From Saccharina japonica (taxonomy: Eukaryota > Sar > Phaeophyceae > Laminariales > Laminariaceae), in the NCBI GenBank assembly GCA_008828725.1, contig MEHQ01002060.1, positions 502,717 through 566,716 of the forward strand: a stretch of DNA of 64,000 nucleotides, given 5' to 3'. The translations under genes were made by a program, and so were the position numbers. Positions 31,064 through 53,800 of the stretch are shown piece by piece (positions within the stretch are counted from its first letter, which is position 1; each line of letters starts with the position of its first letter). The notes below the pieces were generated by a model, which was given only the letters and a program-made list of their open reading frames with translations, had not been told where the DNA came from and ran no database searches.

Positions 31064-32122
31064 AGCAACAGCAGTACTACAATGGGATTGCAGGGGCACC
31101 ACGAGGCATTGCGCGAGCGCGAGGCTCTACCGCATTGCAGACGTCAAAAGGTAGCGTCGAAGGCCGTAGTGGGCAGGCTTTCGCTTGGTGCTACGTATAC
31201 TTCCGGGGTGGATGAGAGGGCCCTCACGACACGCGGCGACACAACAGAGGTCGGCAACCTTCCCTACGGCAGTTGCCGAGTCATGGGATGTAGAGATAGT
31301 TCTACTATGTACGCTGTATGTATGCTGTGCTACGAGCATGTTTTTGCACGTTACCCTGGCCGCCCTCGGTGGCTGGGATGGAACTACCAACGACCATTCC
31401 CAGATCTCCGACACCAACCTACTTCGTAAATACCGTAGATACTGCAGATACCATCGATCAACGGTTTCGAAATTACTTTTCACTCGGTGTGCCCACCTGC
31501 GAACCTGCGAACGAGCAGTACTCTGTAGTACGTACAGATCCTCGACACCCGAGCGGGCTTTATGCCTGAGACATCCAATACAGCTTCGTTTCAGAGTGTA
31601 GCTTTGGCTTTGGCACCACGGGATGCCAAAGGATTCTATGACATGATACGGCGATCGTTTGGATTCGGGATATGGACTTGTAACCAACCATCGGAGGGTA
31701 AATTTGAAATTTGAAAAATCGTTTGCGTTTGATTTGTTTGATGGATGCGTGGCCAAAAGAGAAGGCAGGCACACTCCACAAAGAGGTCTGCAGCACCTCC
31801 GGCAGCATCAGTACGTAGGTCAGAGTCAATTCTGCAGATGTTGCCTCAGTCATCAGTCACTACTGCGTCGTACGCCTTATGATTATGTATCTACTCTACG
31901 TCCTCTCTCTGTCACACAACTGTTTTTCGTGTTGGTTCTTTTTCAGGTGTTTCAAAATGGGGTTTCTACTAAAAAAAGAGGCTTGTCCTATGCGGGCGGT
32001 CACTATCACCGAGGTCTACGCAAGCGGGTGCTGGCGCCGCGCTCTGGCTACCCGTAGAGGCTGGTACAGTCAGCTTTCAGCTTCTGGACGCCGAGGCAAG
32101 GTACACCACAAGCCTGGCAAGT
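31064..32122. promoter_or_regulatory. ~1.06-kb divergent promoter region
   Basis: It lies between the ATG of the minus-strand LRR-membrane gene (31063) and the ATG of the plus-strand STI1-domain gene (32123). No exon or repeat family was recognised. Core promoter elements cannot be assigned by eye, so the bidirectional role is an inference from gene orientation only. Confidence 0.45.
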
Positions 32123-33439
32123 ATGGTGGAGAGCTTATCCCCGTCCAGTGCAACCGTGGAAGTCGCAGATACACCATCTCACAGCAGCAGCAGTGGGCGA
32201 GAGAAGCTTGATGTTCCCGAGCATGGATCTAGCTTATCCGCCAGGCTCACCATGCTCAACCTCGATTCAACCCAGGAGAAGCAGCAGCGGCTCGCTCGCG
32301 ATGCCTGCTCGCAGCCGCAGCCGAGTATCTCGGAGTCTGCTACCACAGGAGGGGTACCACCAGGCCAGCGGTCGGGATGGGGGCTAGGCCAGGCGGGGCT
32401 GCAGCAAAAACAGCAAGGTCCGAGCTTGATGGAGCAGATGATGGAGGAGGCAGCGGCCGCTAAGGAAGAGCAGGCGAAAGAAACGCGAAAGAAGCAGCAG
32501 AGAGAAACCAAGACCACTTTCGCGAAGGGGCTCAAGAAGGGGTTCCTTGCAGGAGCAGGAGGAGGGGCCAGTGGTTCGTCGACCGCGCGGCGAAAAAGCA
32601 GAACAGGGGGAAAGAAAGGCAAGGAGGAAGCCCCGAAAGGGGGCAGCAGCGGCAGCAGCAGCACCATCAGCAGCAGCTCTAACGGAGGCGTTTCTCAGTC
32701 TTCTTCCTCGGTTGCACCTGCCGCGGGAGGCAATGCAAGCATGCCCGTTATAACCGGCCGAACCGCGTCCTCGGGCGGACTCGAGTTCGACGTATCCGCG
32801 AAAGCCGATGCCACCAACACCAAGAGTGGCCTCATCCTCCCAGAGGTCCAAGCGGCGATGGAATCTTCAACAAACGCGCTCGGCGGCGGTGGTGGTGGTG
32901 GTGCCGCCGGGGACTGGCTGACGCCCGAGCTTCTCGACAAAATCTCGGAAAAGCCACGCCTCGCCGCGATGCTGAGCGACCCGCGCTTCTCGAAAGCGAT
33001 GCAGCTCATGGCCACCTCCCCCAAGGACGCGCTCGGCATGTTCGCTTCCAGCCCCGAGGCGCGGGACAGCTTCACCGAGCTCATGGCGCTGCTGGCAGAC
33101 CACTTCACGGGCATGGGGAAGGCCGCGGACAAGCAGGCGGAGGAGGAGGAGGCAGATAGGAAGAAGGTGGCCGACGGACCGTTGGCGCAAGAAGCGCTGC
33201 GGCGAGCGGCGGAAGGGGTCGGGGTGGCGGCGTCCCCGGCGACGGGAGAGGAGAAGGCGAAGGTGGACAGCGTGCTCCAGCAGCCAGAACTGAGAGAGCT
33301 TCTCATGGACCCGGGCATGCAGAGAGTGCTGCAGGAATGCGGCGACCCGTCAGCGTTGGCGAGGTACATGCGGCACCCGGAGTTCGGACCCAAGCTGCAG
33401 CTCATGGCCCGGGCCGGTCTGGTTTCGTTCAGGTCATGA
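32123..33439 (+). CDS. STI1-domain protein (two STI1-like modules), 438 aa
   Basis: An uninterrupted reading frame runs from ATG 32123 to TGA 33437-33439. Residues 1-100 are Ser/Gln-rich. Residues ~100-140 form a charged helix (MEQMMEEAAAAKEEQ, then RKKQQRETK) leading to a Lys/Gly/Ser-rich basic stretch. A first STI1-like module lies at ~265-335 (LLDKISEKPRLAAMLSDPRF, then ALGMFASSPEA). A second ends the protein at ~385-438 (LRELLMDPGMQRVLQECGDP, then RHPEFGPKLQLMARAGLV). The second follows the DP(x)3-5LxDP...NP pattern of the Sti1/Hop and Tic40 C-terminus, which binds Hsp70/Hsp90 clients or partners. There are no TPR, UBL or UBA domains, so it is not a canonical Hop or ubiquilin. A co-chaperone role is inferred from the domains. 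It is divergent from the LRR-membrane gene. Any 5' non-coding exon is not visible. Confidence 0.85.
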   Translation: MVESLSPSSATVEVADTPSHSSSSGREKLDVPEHGSSLSARLTMLNLDSTQEKQQRLARDACSQPQPSISESATTGGVPPGQRSGWGLGQAGLQQKQQGPSLMEQMMEEAAAAKEEQAKETRKKQQRETKTTFAKGLKKGFLAGAGGGASGSSTARRKSRTGGKKGKEEAPKGGSSGSSSTISSSSNGGVSQSSSSVAPAAGGNASMPVITGRTASSGGLEFDVSAKADATNTKSGLILPEVQAAMESSTNALGGGGGGGAAGDWLTPELLDKISEKPRLAAMLSDPRFSKAMQLMATSPKDALGMFASSPEARDSFTELMALLADHFTGMGKAADKQAEEEEADRKKVADGPLAQEALRRAAEGVGVAASPATGEEKAKVDSVLQQPELRELLMDPGMQRVLQECGDPSALARYMRHPEFGPKLQLMARAGLVSFRS

Positions 33440-35203
33440 TGATGAGTTTTGTTATTGTTTATAGCGGGATGCGCTGGGGGGGGGCGGGGGGGTAAGCGGT
33501 GTGCTTTTCCCCGCTGTTTGTGTTTTTGAGACGTGAGGCGCGAAGTTTACAGTCAGGCGTTATATTTTTTTGTTGCCGTCCCTGGCCGTCCTGCCATTTA
33601 TTTTGCTACAGTAGTTGTACTTATATACATACCAGTCTGATCTTGAATGTAGGGGACACTACTACTGTGAGAGTTGCATAGCGGCAACCCGAAAGTTCCT
33701 TATATTGTTTATCAGACTGGTATGTACTACTGGCTTATACTGCTGCTGTTGTACGTACAGTAGTATGTATGTAATATGGTAGGACCTTGCTTTTGACTTG
33801 TCACCGCCTGCCGCTGGAACGACCTTGATGTTTCCACGCCTTTCTCCCGCTCAGCCGTTCGTCGGATTGTATGTTTGCCGTGAGCCCACGTTCGCGGGAA
33901 TGCCGAGTGGATACCGCACGGAACGGTGCTGGCAGACTGACAGAAGCACGCGAACAGACAGGGCAGTTGCTTGTAGCTGGCCAGCGGTTGCTGAGCCAAG
34001 TATTTCGTGATTTCTCCCGCCCACCCACCCTTTTTCTTTCGATGGTGAGGGGATGGAGACATTTACGACTTGACGTGCTGCTCTGCAGTAGTACTACTGC
34101 TGTAAGTACAATACTGAGTGAAAACTATTATTCAGTAGAGATTACATTTTTTTTTTCATTTTGTTTCCGCTCGGCACAGAGCACCTGCGGGCAGGATGAA
34201 GTGTCTTGGCTCGCGCTAAAGGCAGCTCGTGCATTCGCTTTATGGCTGAGTTTCAAACGAGGTACCCGCTTTATTGGTCAAGCCTCATTATTCTTGCTCC
34301 TCACACGTGTTGGCCGAAAAACACGTGGATTCATGGTCTCCTCGAACTCAAACTGCAGCGCGTGTGCTCGGTGTGCTCGAATCTCTCTGCCCGTCTTACT
34401 GGCTGCTGCTCGCGCCTACGAACCCGTCTTGCCTTGAATCGCTGCAGGACTGAACGGCTCTTCTTTTTATGAGATGTTTTTAACATATTAATAGCATCCT
34501 TGCCCATTGGTTTCGCACTAAAACTACAGTATCATAGGACTACTCTAGTATTATCGTGCTGTATCCTGGTGTAACCCCTGCCTGTTGCGCAGTTATCATA
34601 TATAGCGCACATCGATACAAAAATTATTGGCCTTCACAGATTCGTTGCGCGGCAGGGACTTTCATATGTTTTTCTCTACGCAAAACTGAGGTAGTATGCA
34701 CGCCATGCTGTATCCCTCAGCACTGTTTTTCTACGTACCCCTGCCACGATGTGTGCACGACTTGAACTCTGGCCATCACTGCAGCATCAGCGCCTCGCGA
34801 GATGTCACCGTGGTATTCTAGTCATGAGCGCACCCCGTCAGGGCCTCCGATACCACATCGCTCAAGTATATCTATAGCGCCGCCGGGACGGAAAGTTTAG
34901 AAATTTTTATCTTATTTTGAGGTGGATAGGGATACGCGCGGATTTTGTGTGTACTAAGAGCATGTGAGTATCTGTTACAGATATGTAAAACCCATCGTTT
35001 CGAGGCGCTTACCCCGCCTGTTGGCAGCCTTGACCAGGAAGGCCTGTTGCTTACGAACAGCCATCGATTGCGTTTACCCAACGCAATGGTATCACTCGTG
35101 GTCAACCGCAAACAATGTAGGCTCCAGTGTTACCACCGTCTGTCCCCCGAAGCTGTCGGCTGCACCTGTCGAATTCAACGAGAACATCGATTGGAGTACC
35201 GTA

Positions 35204-35410
35204 TATGACAGTGTATACCACACCCCCTCTGACGAATTTCAACGCCGATTTGCTCGACGAAGGGTCGAGTGCAAACCCCGAGCGACCCGTTTATGGAAAG
35301 ATCTCGGCGAGATGTTCCGAAAGCCCGCTTTTTCGTTGTCTGTGCCCCCCTGCTTGTGGGGAAAATTAGCTCTGAAATTCACCCCGGGGGGTGTGATATA
35401 CACTGTCATA
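35204..35410. mobile_element. TA-flanked inverted-repeat MITE (Tc1/mariner-like)
   Basis: The ends TATGACAGTGTATACCACAC and, inverted, TATGACAGTGTATATCACAC are ~21-bp terminal repeats. TA is present immediately outside both ends (35202-35203 and 35411-35412), consistent with a TA target duplication. The 207-bp interior (ACGAATTTCAACGCCGATTT and so on) is non-coding. A second copy begins at about 63861 and runs off the window. Confidence 0.8.
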
Positions 35411-36224
35411 TACTACAGGATTGGTCCCTCTATATTGCCGGTATGACATGCGCCAGCCAACAATACCGCCAATCTAGCGGTAACCGGCACTCCTACTCCG
35501 CACACTTCCACACTGATTAATCCCACCTGTGCCTGGCGATCTCACAGGCACTATAGCGGGCAACCGGCACTATAGAGGGAGCAGTACTATATGTTGCTGT
35601 CTACCAGGCAACACAAACTATTGCGCCCGTGCCGGGCGTTAATCTGTTAGGCGTGTGTTACTAGTATGGGTTTGGAAGGCCGGTAAATACCTCAGGATGG
35701 GTAATTGGTCCGTTTTCGTATTACTTGGATGGCATTCGTATTCGAGATAATTATAAGAATGGAAGGGCACTGTTGACCTTCCGTGCAAGATATCATCACG
35801 GCTCTGGGAATACATAAGCTGCTTTTCCTACGCTTGATTCTACGCGAAAGTGAGTAACACCCAGGACATGCTCAGTAGACAGACCTGCAAGGAGATACTC
35901 TGTGTCCCACGCAGTCTAATAACAATATGGCGTCGCCGGCAGGACGAAAAAATGAGAACATGGATAGCTTTTTCTGGCCAAATTATTTGTGACCACATGA
36001 CGGGAACTCCTTAGCCAATGTCACCAACAATGACCTTGATGTTGTTGGAATCACATTTATGTGTTCTTTACATCCGTAGGTCATGCCATGGTTGATGGAT
36101 GGGACTGCCCATCGGGTTTAGCCCTTAAAGTGGGACTATGCACTCCCGAAGTGGGGACATATGATATTACTTGGAATTAGAGTAAGATCTGAAGATCTAG
36201 GTTTATGTACAGCCGCATTTTGAT

Positions 36225-36412
36225 GCGAGTCGACGAGGAAGGAAGCAAGGGCTGGAATCTTCTCTAGCGATAAAAATGCGAGGCACGAACCGTAGTGGGG
36301 GAGAGAGGAGGGAGAAGAGCCTACTTTGTGACCCCGGATCTGAGTTACGACTAGGAAAGAGAGAGAACAGAAGGGCGAAGATAATAAATGGGATGGAAAA
36401 AAAAAGAAAAAG
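36225..36412 (+). mobile_element. A-tailed SINE-like dispersed repeat, copy 2
   Basis: GAGTCGACGAGGAAGGAAGC to GGGCGAAGATAATAAATGGG, then an A-rich tail. It matches 14255-14453 and the inverted copy at 41680-41862. Confidence 0.75.
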
Positions 36413-36774
36413 TGCAGTACTAAAAGGACTAAGCTGTCAATTTTTCTTACAGCCAGGTATTATACGTAGGTATACAGCGACTCAAGTGAGGAGACTCAGA
36501 AAAATAATGTGCACCCGTACCGTACGATAGAATACGTCCATAACCTTGCATTATATTGCGTCACTTCGTCAGGGACGATTTGAGGGAAAAAATGCGTAGG
36601 TTTGGAGCTTCTGTGATTTAACAACACAAGCAATTGTTTTAATATTGGGCTGGTAGAGACATTTTGTTTTCGATATTGGGTTGGATTCGTGCGGGGTTTT
36701 GGTCGTGGAGAACCCCCAACATGTTTTATACGTGCAACGCGATTGCGACAATCGATGAGCGATTTGTCGTCGCT

Positions 36775-37110
36775 GCGACTGGGACGGCACCACCGATGCG
36801 ACTGACAACGTTACCGATGCGACCGACAACATTACCGATGCGACCGACAGCGTTACCGATGCGACCGACAACGTTACCGATGCGACTGACAGCGCTACCG
36901 ATGTGACCGACAGCACTACCGATACGACCGACAGATTTACCGATGCGACTGACGACGTTACCGATGCGACCGGCAGCGTTACCGGTGCGGCTGACAGCGT
37001 TACCGATGCGACTGACATCATAACATTACCGATGCGACTGCCAACTGACAACATTACCGATACGACTGACAGCGTAACATTACCGATGCGACTGACAGCA
37101 CTACCGAGAT
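36775..37110. repeat. 21-bp minisatellite, open in several frames
   Basis: About 15 units of TTACCGATGCGACTGACAGCG. Because the unit is a multiple of three, both strands stay open and give artificial repeats (VTDATDS on plus, SVASVTL on minus). The long open frames here (337 and 232 residues) are explained by this and were not called as genes. Confidence 0.9.
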
Positions 37111-39052
37111 GCCATCTGAAAATCGTGGCCATTTCAGTGCTGACCTGGCTTCTTGCTGTGAACCAACCACTCGCAGCACATACCCGTGAAAAATCCAACA
37201 CGTTTATCATTATGGCGGGGTGGAAACAAAAACACGAGAGAGAAGCCCACACGGCTCTTTCTTCACTATTGATCTTAGACCCGAACCCACTAAAATTCGC
37301 TGCACCCCCCCCCCACAGCGCCCGCTTCCTCCCCTTGCTGTACCTCCTCTCAAAACATAAATTCCCCAGCTTAGGTTGGTGGCGGCTATGTATGTATACG
37401 TACAGAGACGCGAAGAAAACCGCGACGTCTAAAATATACTGCCCCAAAAAGGGGCTGCCAAAATTTAGCAAATGCAATAAAAGTCCAAGGGGAAACAAAA
37501 GCAGTCGAGATGTACATCGCTTTTCAACGCGCGGCACAAAAAAGGCGGTTTCGCGCGAGAACCTACTTGTAAAACCGTTCACGCGTCACCAAATTTGGTG
37601 AAAATCGTGTTTCACACACGGGAAAAAAGACGGGGGAAACAAAACAAAATACAGTCTGGGACCTTACGCAGTAGTCTTACAGGTAGTACCGTTCACCACT
37701 ACTCGATACGATTATTCATTTTGCCCTCCCACAACGTATTGCACCTGGCACACGATCCAACCCCGACATCAATCGAATGTCCTCTAGGAGAAATACTGCA
37801 TTACCAGCGGTGCACCATGTTAAACGGTTTTTCTGAGGAGGCTATGACAATCACTCGATTATAGCATAGGAGCTCTACGTCTCACGCCAAAACTAGCCTT
37901 GAGAAAAAACGCACACCTAACCCGTTTAGGCATGCGGCTTATTAGGACTGCACTCTCGTCCCGTTGTGGGGACAAAACACTTGGAATTAGACTCAGATTT
38001 AGGTTTATGCACAGTGCACTACTAAAAGGGTCAACCTTAACCCGATATGAGTAGATGAGCGATCCCGCGGCCTAGGTCTGGAACGAAAAAATCGTAAGAA
38101 CACACGATGTGGGGCACCCTGGTATGTACTTCCTCTATATTGAGAAACCCCCCCAGGCGTGCACCAGGCACAAATATTTTGGCTAAAAAGTGTCACTGGG
38201 ACCGCTATGGTAGATCTATCGTAGGTCCATCGTAGATCTATCGTAGATCGCGTCGTTTCTCTTCTACCGGTATCAATCCCTCTGAGCCAAACAAACAACA
38301 CACAACGCACACACGCACTCAGCATACAAAGCCTTATCCCACATCCGCACCACCCGTGCTATCGCCGGCTCGGGTGGGAGTCCGTGTGGGCTGACCCCGC
38401 GTTCGAACACTTCTGGACAAAAAAAAAGAAGGAAAAAAACAGGCGTCGCCTCCCAGCAGAGTGACCGACACCGCCTAAGAAATTCGTGTTCTCGCTCAAG
38501 TTCTTATTCTTATTCTTACATGGGACAGGGTGTATCCTACACTAATTTCAGCATCTTGGAACTTCAAAGGGGGAAATTTACCATGACAAAAAAATGACGT
38601 TTACTGCAACTACAACGGCCACTGCGTGATTGGCGGATGATACTATTAATACATTAATACTAATAATAATTGGTGTCCGACCTTTACAATGGTTGGTGCA
38701 ATGCGAGGAGTTGTACGGCACGGGCGCGGCGTTATCCTACCCCTACTGCTACTGCTGGGCTCTCACGCTGCTCCTACAGACTGCTGATAGCACCAAATAA
38801 GAATATATAGTTGTCTTGGGGTCGCTATCCCTTAAAAGGGGTCCCAACAGGGGTTAAAACATCGTCTTGCTTACGTTCCCCGCAAAAATCGAGCCAACTT
38901 TTCTTCACAAACTCCCAATTTGTCTTATTAACCCTTTTTAGGGCACTCCCGCTGTGGACACAAAACACTTGAAATTAGAGTCAGATTTAGGTTTCTGAAT
39001 AGTGCACTACTGAAAGGGAAAAGGGGGGGGTAAATGCTGTCGAGTCCGAATA

Positions 39053-49137
<10,085 letters not shown>

Positions 49138-50687
49138 CTGCCGTGGAAAACAAAATGACAAAATCAGCGTATCGCGCAGCTTGGAAAGTTAAAGTTGAGT
49201 TCCAACCGTTCAATCGGTCGTACTCACAGCTGACGTAGTTTAACATTTTTGTTTAAAAAAATGCAGAAACAACAAACATCAAAATGAACGCAACACCAAA
49301 AACCAATCTAAACATTCAACGGAACAGGTTACAGAACAGGTTACAGAACAGGTTACTACTACTTTGTGTGTGTGTTATCTTCGCACCAAACCGTTACGAG
49401 TATTTCTACCCAACTACCGCTGTAAATCAGTACACCAAGTATCCGTCCTGATTCTTTATCCTAGAGAGATACGTAACAAGTATTATGTGGTCATAGACTG
49501 CTGTGAGACAGAGAAAAACAAGAACAAAAATAACCGCAAAGTAATCGGAAAAGCAAGCGAAATGCCAACGTACCGAGTTCGAGTGTAAATGGGTATATTA
49601 TCCCTCGTAGCCTCCTCTTGACCCTGGATTTTTCGTGCCCCGGGGCGTTTCTTTTACTCTACTCTGCTTTCATTAATCTGCTGGTGTTTTACATAGAACC
49701 TCATATACTACTAAAACTATACACCAGGTACCAGGTACCAGGTATGTAGTATGTAGTTAAAGCAAACATCGGCCCTCTCGTGATAAACCTGCAATCAGAC
49801 TATTTAGAGATGGTAGGCTAATATCCTTAACGGTGTTCTGGCGGAGCGAGAAAGGGGTAGGAGTAGGTTTCTACCAAGTTACCATCTACGAGTATATATA
49901 AACGGCGAGCGCCTATATAGGCGGCATATCTGGATATCTGGGGCTCTCTTAGATCTGAAACAACTACTATTTAATAGTACATTACTGTAGTAGAATTATA
50001 TCTAGAATAGGCTACGAGTAGAATCAGCTACGTACGTATAATACGACGTAGACTTATATTTACTGAAGTCTCAAGTCTGTTTTCTTATAGGACTAGCTAT
50101 CTAACTATAAACTCGTTTAGGCTGGTCGGTGTTAGTTGCCCGGTTACTGGCTACTTCTTTTTTCTTTAGCTTTCAACAAGAGCTTTTCTATGTTCCTCTT
50201 TCTTGCCCGGTGGCTATTATACGTGTGTATGTATGTGTGTACGAGTAGTAGCTGGTTCGAGGGACGCACGCCTGCCGTGTTCCCCCTTTCCAGCTTGCGA
50301 CACCACACCACCACACACGGGATTTCAAGTCAACCACAATCCCGAAGGGGACCCTTGTATATGATATTATATTATACGAGAGGGCCAATACTACGCACGC
50401 AAACGACGCACGACGCACGACGCACGAGGAGTGTTGGGAATCAACAGCAACAAAAATCATGGCAGAGCAATCATGATTTTTAGTCATGATTATTTATAAT
50501 CAGAATCAACCAACAGGGGCCTTGATTTCCTTACTATCTTAGATGTGTGTACGAGGTACGAGGTGTGTGTGTTTTTCCTTTCTACCCGTCGACATCCAGC
50601 ACACCCTCGCTGCCTCGGCAAGGTCTTTGCTTTGGCATGGCCCATAGCGAGGGGGGGGGTCTTCCTAGCGAGCAAGGCTAGACTCAC

Positions 50688-50862
50688 CCTCAAGCGGACC
50701 GATACCTTCTTGCTGCTGCGCACCCGCCGCGAAGCGTGTGCAGCGGTAGAGTTGGATCGGCACTGGTGCGTCAGGCGCAAAAGTCCAGATGCACGGGCCT
50801 TTTTGGCCGTCGGTGTAGACAGCAATGTCCATCTCACTTTTGTGCGCGGAGGCAGACGCCAT
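50688..50862 (-). CDS. candidate first coding exon of the kinase gene
   Basis: It opens with ATG at 50862 in good context and encodes about 58 residues (MASASAHKSEMDIAVYTDGQ ...) up to a consensus donor GTGAGT at 50687. It has the right strand and position to start the kinase gene. It ends in phase 1, however, while the exon at 49137 needs phase 2, so at least one further exon would be required in 49138-50687, and I found none. The opposite strand is also open here, so coding on either strand is uncertain. No domain recognised. Confidence 0.35.
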
Positions 50863-53800
50863 CAGAAAGGTGGACGGACACTACGTACACAGCCCTAGGT
50901 ATGTTTGCTAGAAGGAGCTGTACTGTCTCAGTAACCTGGCTTCGCCATCAAAGGAGGAGGGAGCGTGTGGCGACGAGCTGTTGTTGGACTGGTCAATCCC
51001 TTCAGCGCGAGAATTTTTATTTTTCAGACCAAGCACCCTGAGTGCAACGAGAGAGAAAGCGAGGAGCCGACTGGGAAGGACAGCAACGAGAGCGCGTACG
51101 GACGGAGCGGGTCGAGTGTGGTCGTGCTAGGACTGGCCGAGCGGCACCGGAGCGGCGCGCCTGAGCAGCAGCACAGCAGCGCGCCGGCGCAGCAGCACAG
51201 CAGCGCACAGGAGAAGCGATCCGGAGCACGGACGACATCGACCCGTGACGGACGAACATTATTGTTTTTCTGTTTTCTGTTGACAAATTCTTCGCTTTTT
51301 CCCCCGAATGTTGTTGTTGGGTCGGTGGGGATGACGTCACTGGTTTTGTAGAGAGACGCGGCAGAGATGGCGCGGACACCCCGGGTGCCTTCATTGTGTG
51401 CCTGATCGTGGAAGACCCCTTCAATGTGGAACGATTCCTAATCAGTGTCGATGTTTATAATGCTGTGCCTAACACAGACCGTTCAGGATAGATTCGGGTA
51501 ATTGTCAATGGACATGATGGCTTTGGTTGGCTGTTCTTTTTCACTTTGTGCCCGCGGACTGTCATTCTGGCAGCACTTCAGACAGCAGCTGCGTGCTCCA
51601 TCTTGTTCCCACGCCTACCGTTTGTTTTTGTACAGACAGCACTTCAGACAGTAGTTACGCTGTAGTCGGCAAATTCATTGGTAAAGAGTGGGAGGGGGGG
51701 GGGGGGGGGGATGCTGCTGTAGTCGAATGGAGATTGCGGGCGTGTAGTTCAGTTTTGGACACGCATAACATGCTGTAGGGATTTTAGGTGTACCTCTTCG
51801 GACTTGTGTATCCTTTCCCTGCTGAGTGTACGTGTTCTTTAGGATTCTCTGATGGCTCTAGCACTTTTGTGACCACGGGCCGTGATCTTGCTAGATCAGA
51901 CTATAGGGATTAGCAACTGAAACGAGTTTAATGTGATGAAAAACAAACAAAAAAAAAAAACAAAACACCCAGTGCCTGTGCCGATTCTTCATCCTAAAAA
52001 GGTACCAGTTATTTATGTGGTCACAAAACTACGACACAAGAGATACTACGCTGCAATGCGTAAGCAGAACAGACAATGCAATGCCATTACGACAGGCACG
52101 ATTAATGGCTTTTAGTACGCCATACAAATAAAGTGTAATATGGAGGTCGCCTGCTCAGATGATGTCGGCGTTGTCGGGGTCTTGGGCAGGTTTGGCCGAG
52201 GCCTTGAAGCGCACTTTTCTTTCTTATACTCGTACGAATTCATATATATATATGTGGCAAGGAGGTGCCTCCACAAAACCTCCCTCGCATCTCGCAAGGA
52301 GAGATCTCATAGGTAAGAGTGTGGGAGTGGGGTCGTTCTCGTAGAGGATAGAGGACCCTTCACTCCCTGGTAGCGCTCTGGGTTTGTATTCCGAACGTCA
52401 ACCATATGAAGACCATCCATGATGGCAGGTCTCGCAGACCGGACGTTCTTCATGGTTGGCATTTGTGATCAGAAGTTGACGATGTCTAACCCTATCCTCC
52501 ACAGCTCAGTATGGATTTTAGAACGCCCACTATAGAATCTATACAAACAAAAAGGATATGTATTTTAGTAAAGACATAATGTACGGGTTTCAGTACGAAC
52601 ATACTACGTACGTAGTTGCCGTGAAAATATGCGTTAAGGTTTTAGTATACTATACTCAACGCCATTCAAGCTAAAGAAATCAAATAATCATGATTAATCA
52701 ACCAAAAAAAGCCCAAAATAATCAATAATCAAATCAAACTCAAATCAAGCCCTGCTTTTTTTGGTTCATTGCCGACACTGCTGCTGTACAGTACAGCAGT
52801 AGTTGACTTTGCGTGTTTCGTCGACGGCTGCTGTTAACGCTTCTTTGATACATCATCTGGTAGAAAGTAGAAATAGGTGGAAGGTGGAATAACGGAGCAA
52901 GATAGCAGCAGTCTATGATACAGAGTGCCATAAATAGGTACGATGGAAGGCACAAAAAGGAGAAACCCAACTTGAGTACGTATGATACAGGCAACAGGTG
53001 TACACCTACGTTAACCAACGCCCTTTTGAGCCATTTGTAGGTACGCCGGAGCGTTCGCCAATCACGTCGGGGCCCTGGAAGCCCTTTCCAGAGTGCAGTA
53101 CGCCGTCTACCTATAAATGGCTCAAAACGAGTGTAGGTACACCTATTTTTGGCTTTTTGCACTATATATGGTGTAGTACCACTTCTGTCCGTCCAGAAAT
53201 GTAATGACCGTTTACATATTGACATAAAACCTAAAATGGCCCTTACATTTCCGAACATACGGAAATGGTACATCCTAAAGCTCTCTTTATGACCTCAGAC
53301 CTCAGAGAGCCAGAGCACCGGTACTTACACCGTATGATATGATATGATACTACGACTGCTGTTCGTACTCGTATAATACGCCTATACCAGGGGTACTGCT
53401 GCTGCTTGCTGTGTCAAACAGAAATTGTGCACGAGGACAAGAGGTTTACAGCGGGCGCACGTGGCGTGGCACCTTGGCCTGGGGCGAAAGTAGACACAAC
53501 CGGATTCAAATTCAACAGCCAGGAGGCCCGGGTGTGTGGTACGCCCGGTATGTAGTATACTCGTTCCTGTACCTACACACAGTAGACCACTCGTAGACAA
53601 GTCGTGGCATGATGCAATCAACAGAAGTGGTTGTTGCTATGCAGCCAGCAGCCAGCTCCTTTCGTACCACTGTCCGGAAATATAAGAATCGTTTCCTTAC
53701 TAATATCAAGAATAAAGTCATCCTTACATTTCCGTACAAAGTGGCTTATATACGTAACAGCTCGGCTGGGGAGGTTCGTATGTCCACAGGCTTCATACCG

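Larger units (their letters stand above)
33440..39052. other. intergenic region between convergent genes; repeats, no supported gene
   Basis: Between the STI1-domain gene and the 3' end of the kinase gene I recognise a TA-flanked inverted-repeat element (35204-35410), an A-tailed repeat (36225-36412) and a 21-bp minisatellite (36775-37110). There are also degenerate piggyBac-like remnants at about 36115-36200, 37905-38035 and 38930-39020. The 188-residue plus-strand frame at 33871-34437 has no motif or splice support and was not called. Confidence 0.5.

Noticed and set aside
33871-34437. 188-residue plus-strand frame downstream of the STI1 gene
   Set aside because: No motif, no splice signals joining it to a neighbour, and mixed composition; could be chance.
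36569-37601. 337-residue minus frame and 232-residue plus frame
   Set aside because: Both are produced by a 21-bp minisatellite whose unit length keeps all frames open; the flanks have no domain, start or splice support.
50545-50898. 117-residue plus-strand frame
   Set aside because: It overlaps the candidate kinase first exon on the other strand; neither is certain, but the minus-strand frame has an ATG and a consensus donor in the right place.
50965-51351. 128-residue plus frame with QQHSSAPAQQHSSAQ repeats
   Set aside because: The GC-rich DNA is open on both strands; no domain and no convincing neighbouring exon.
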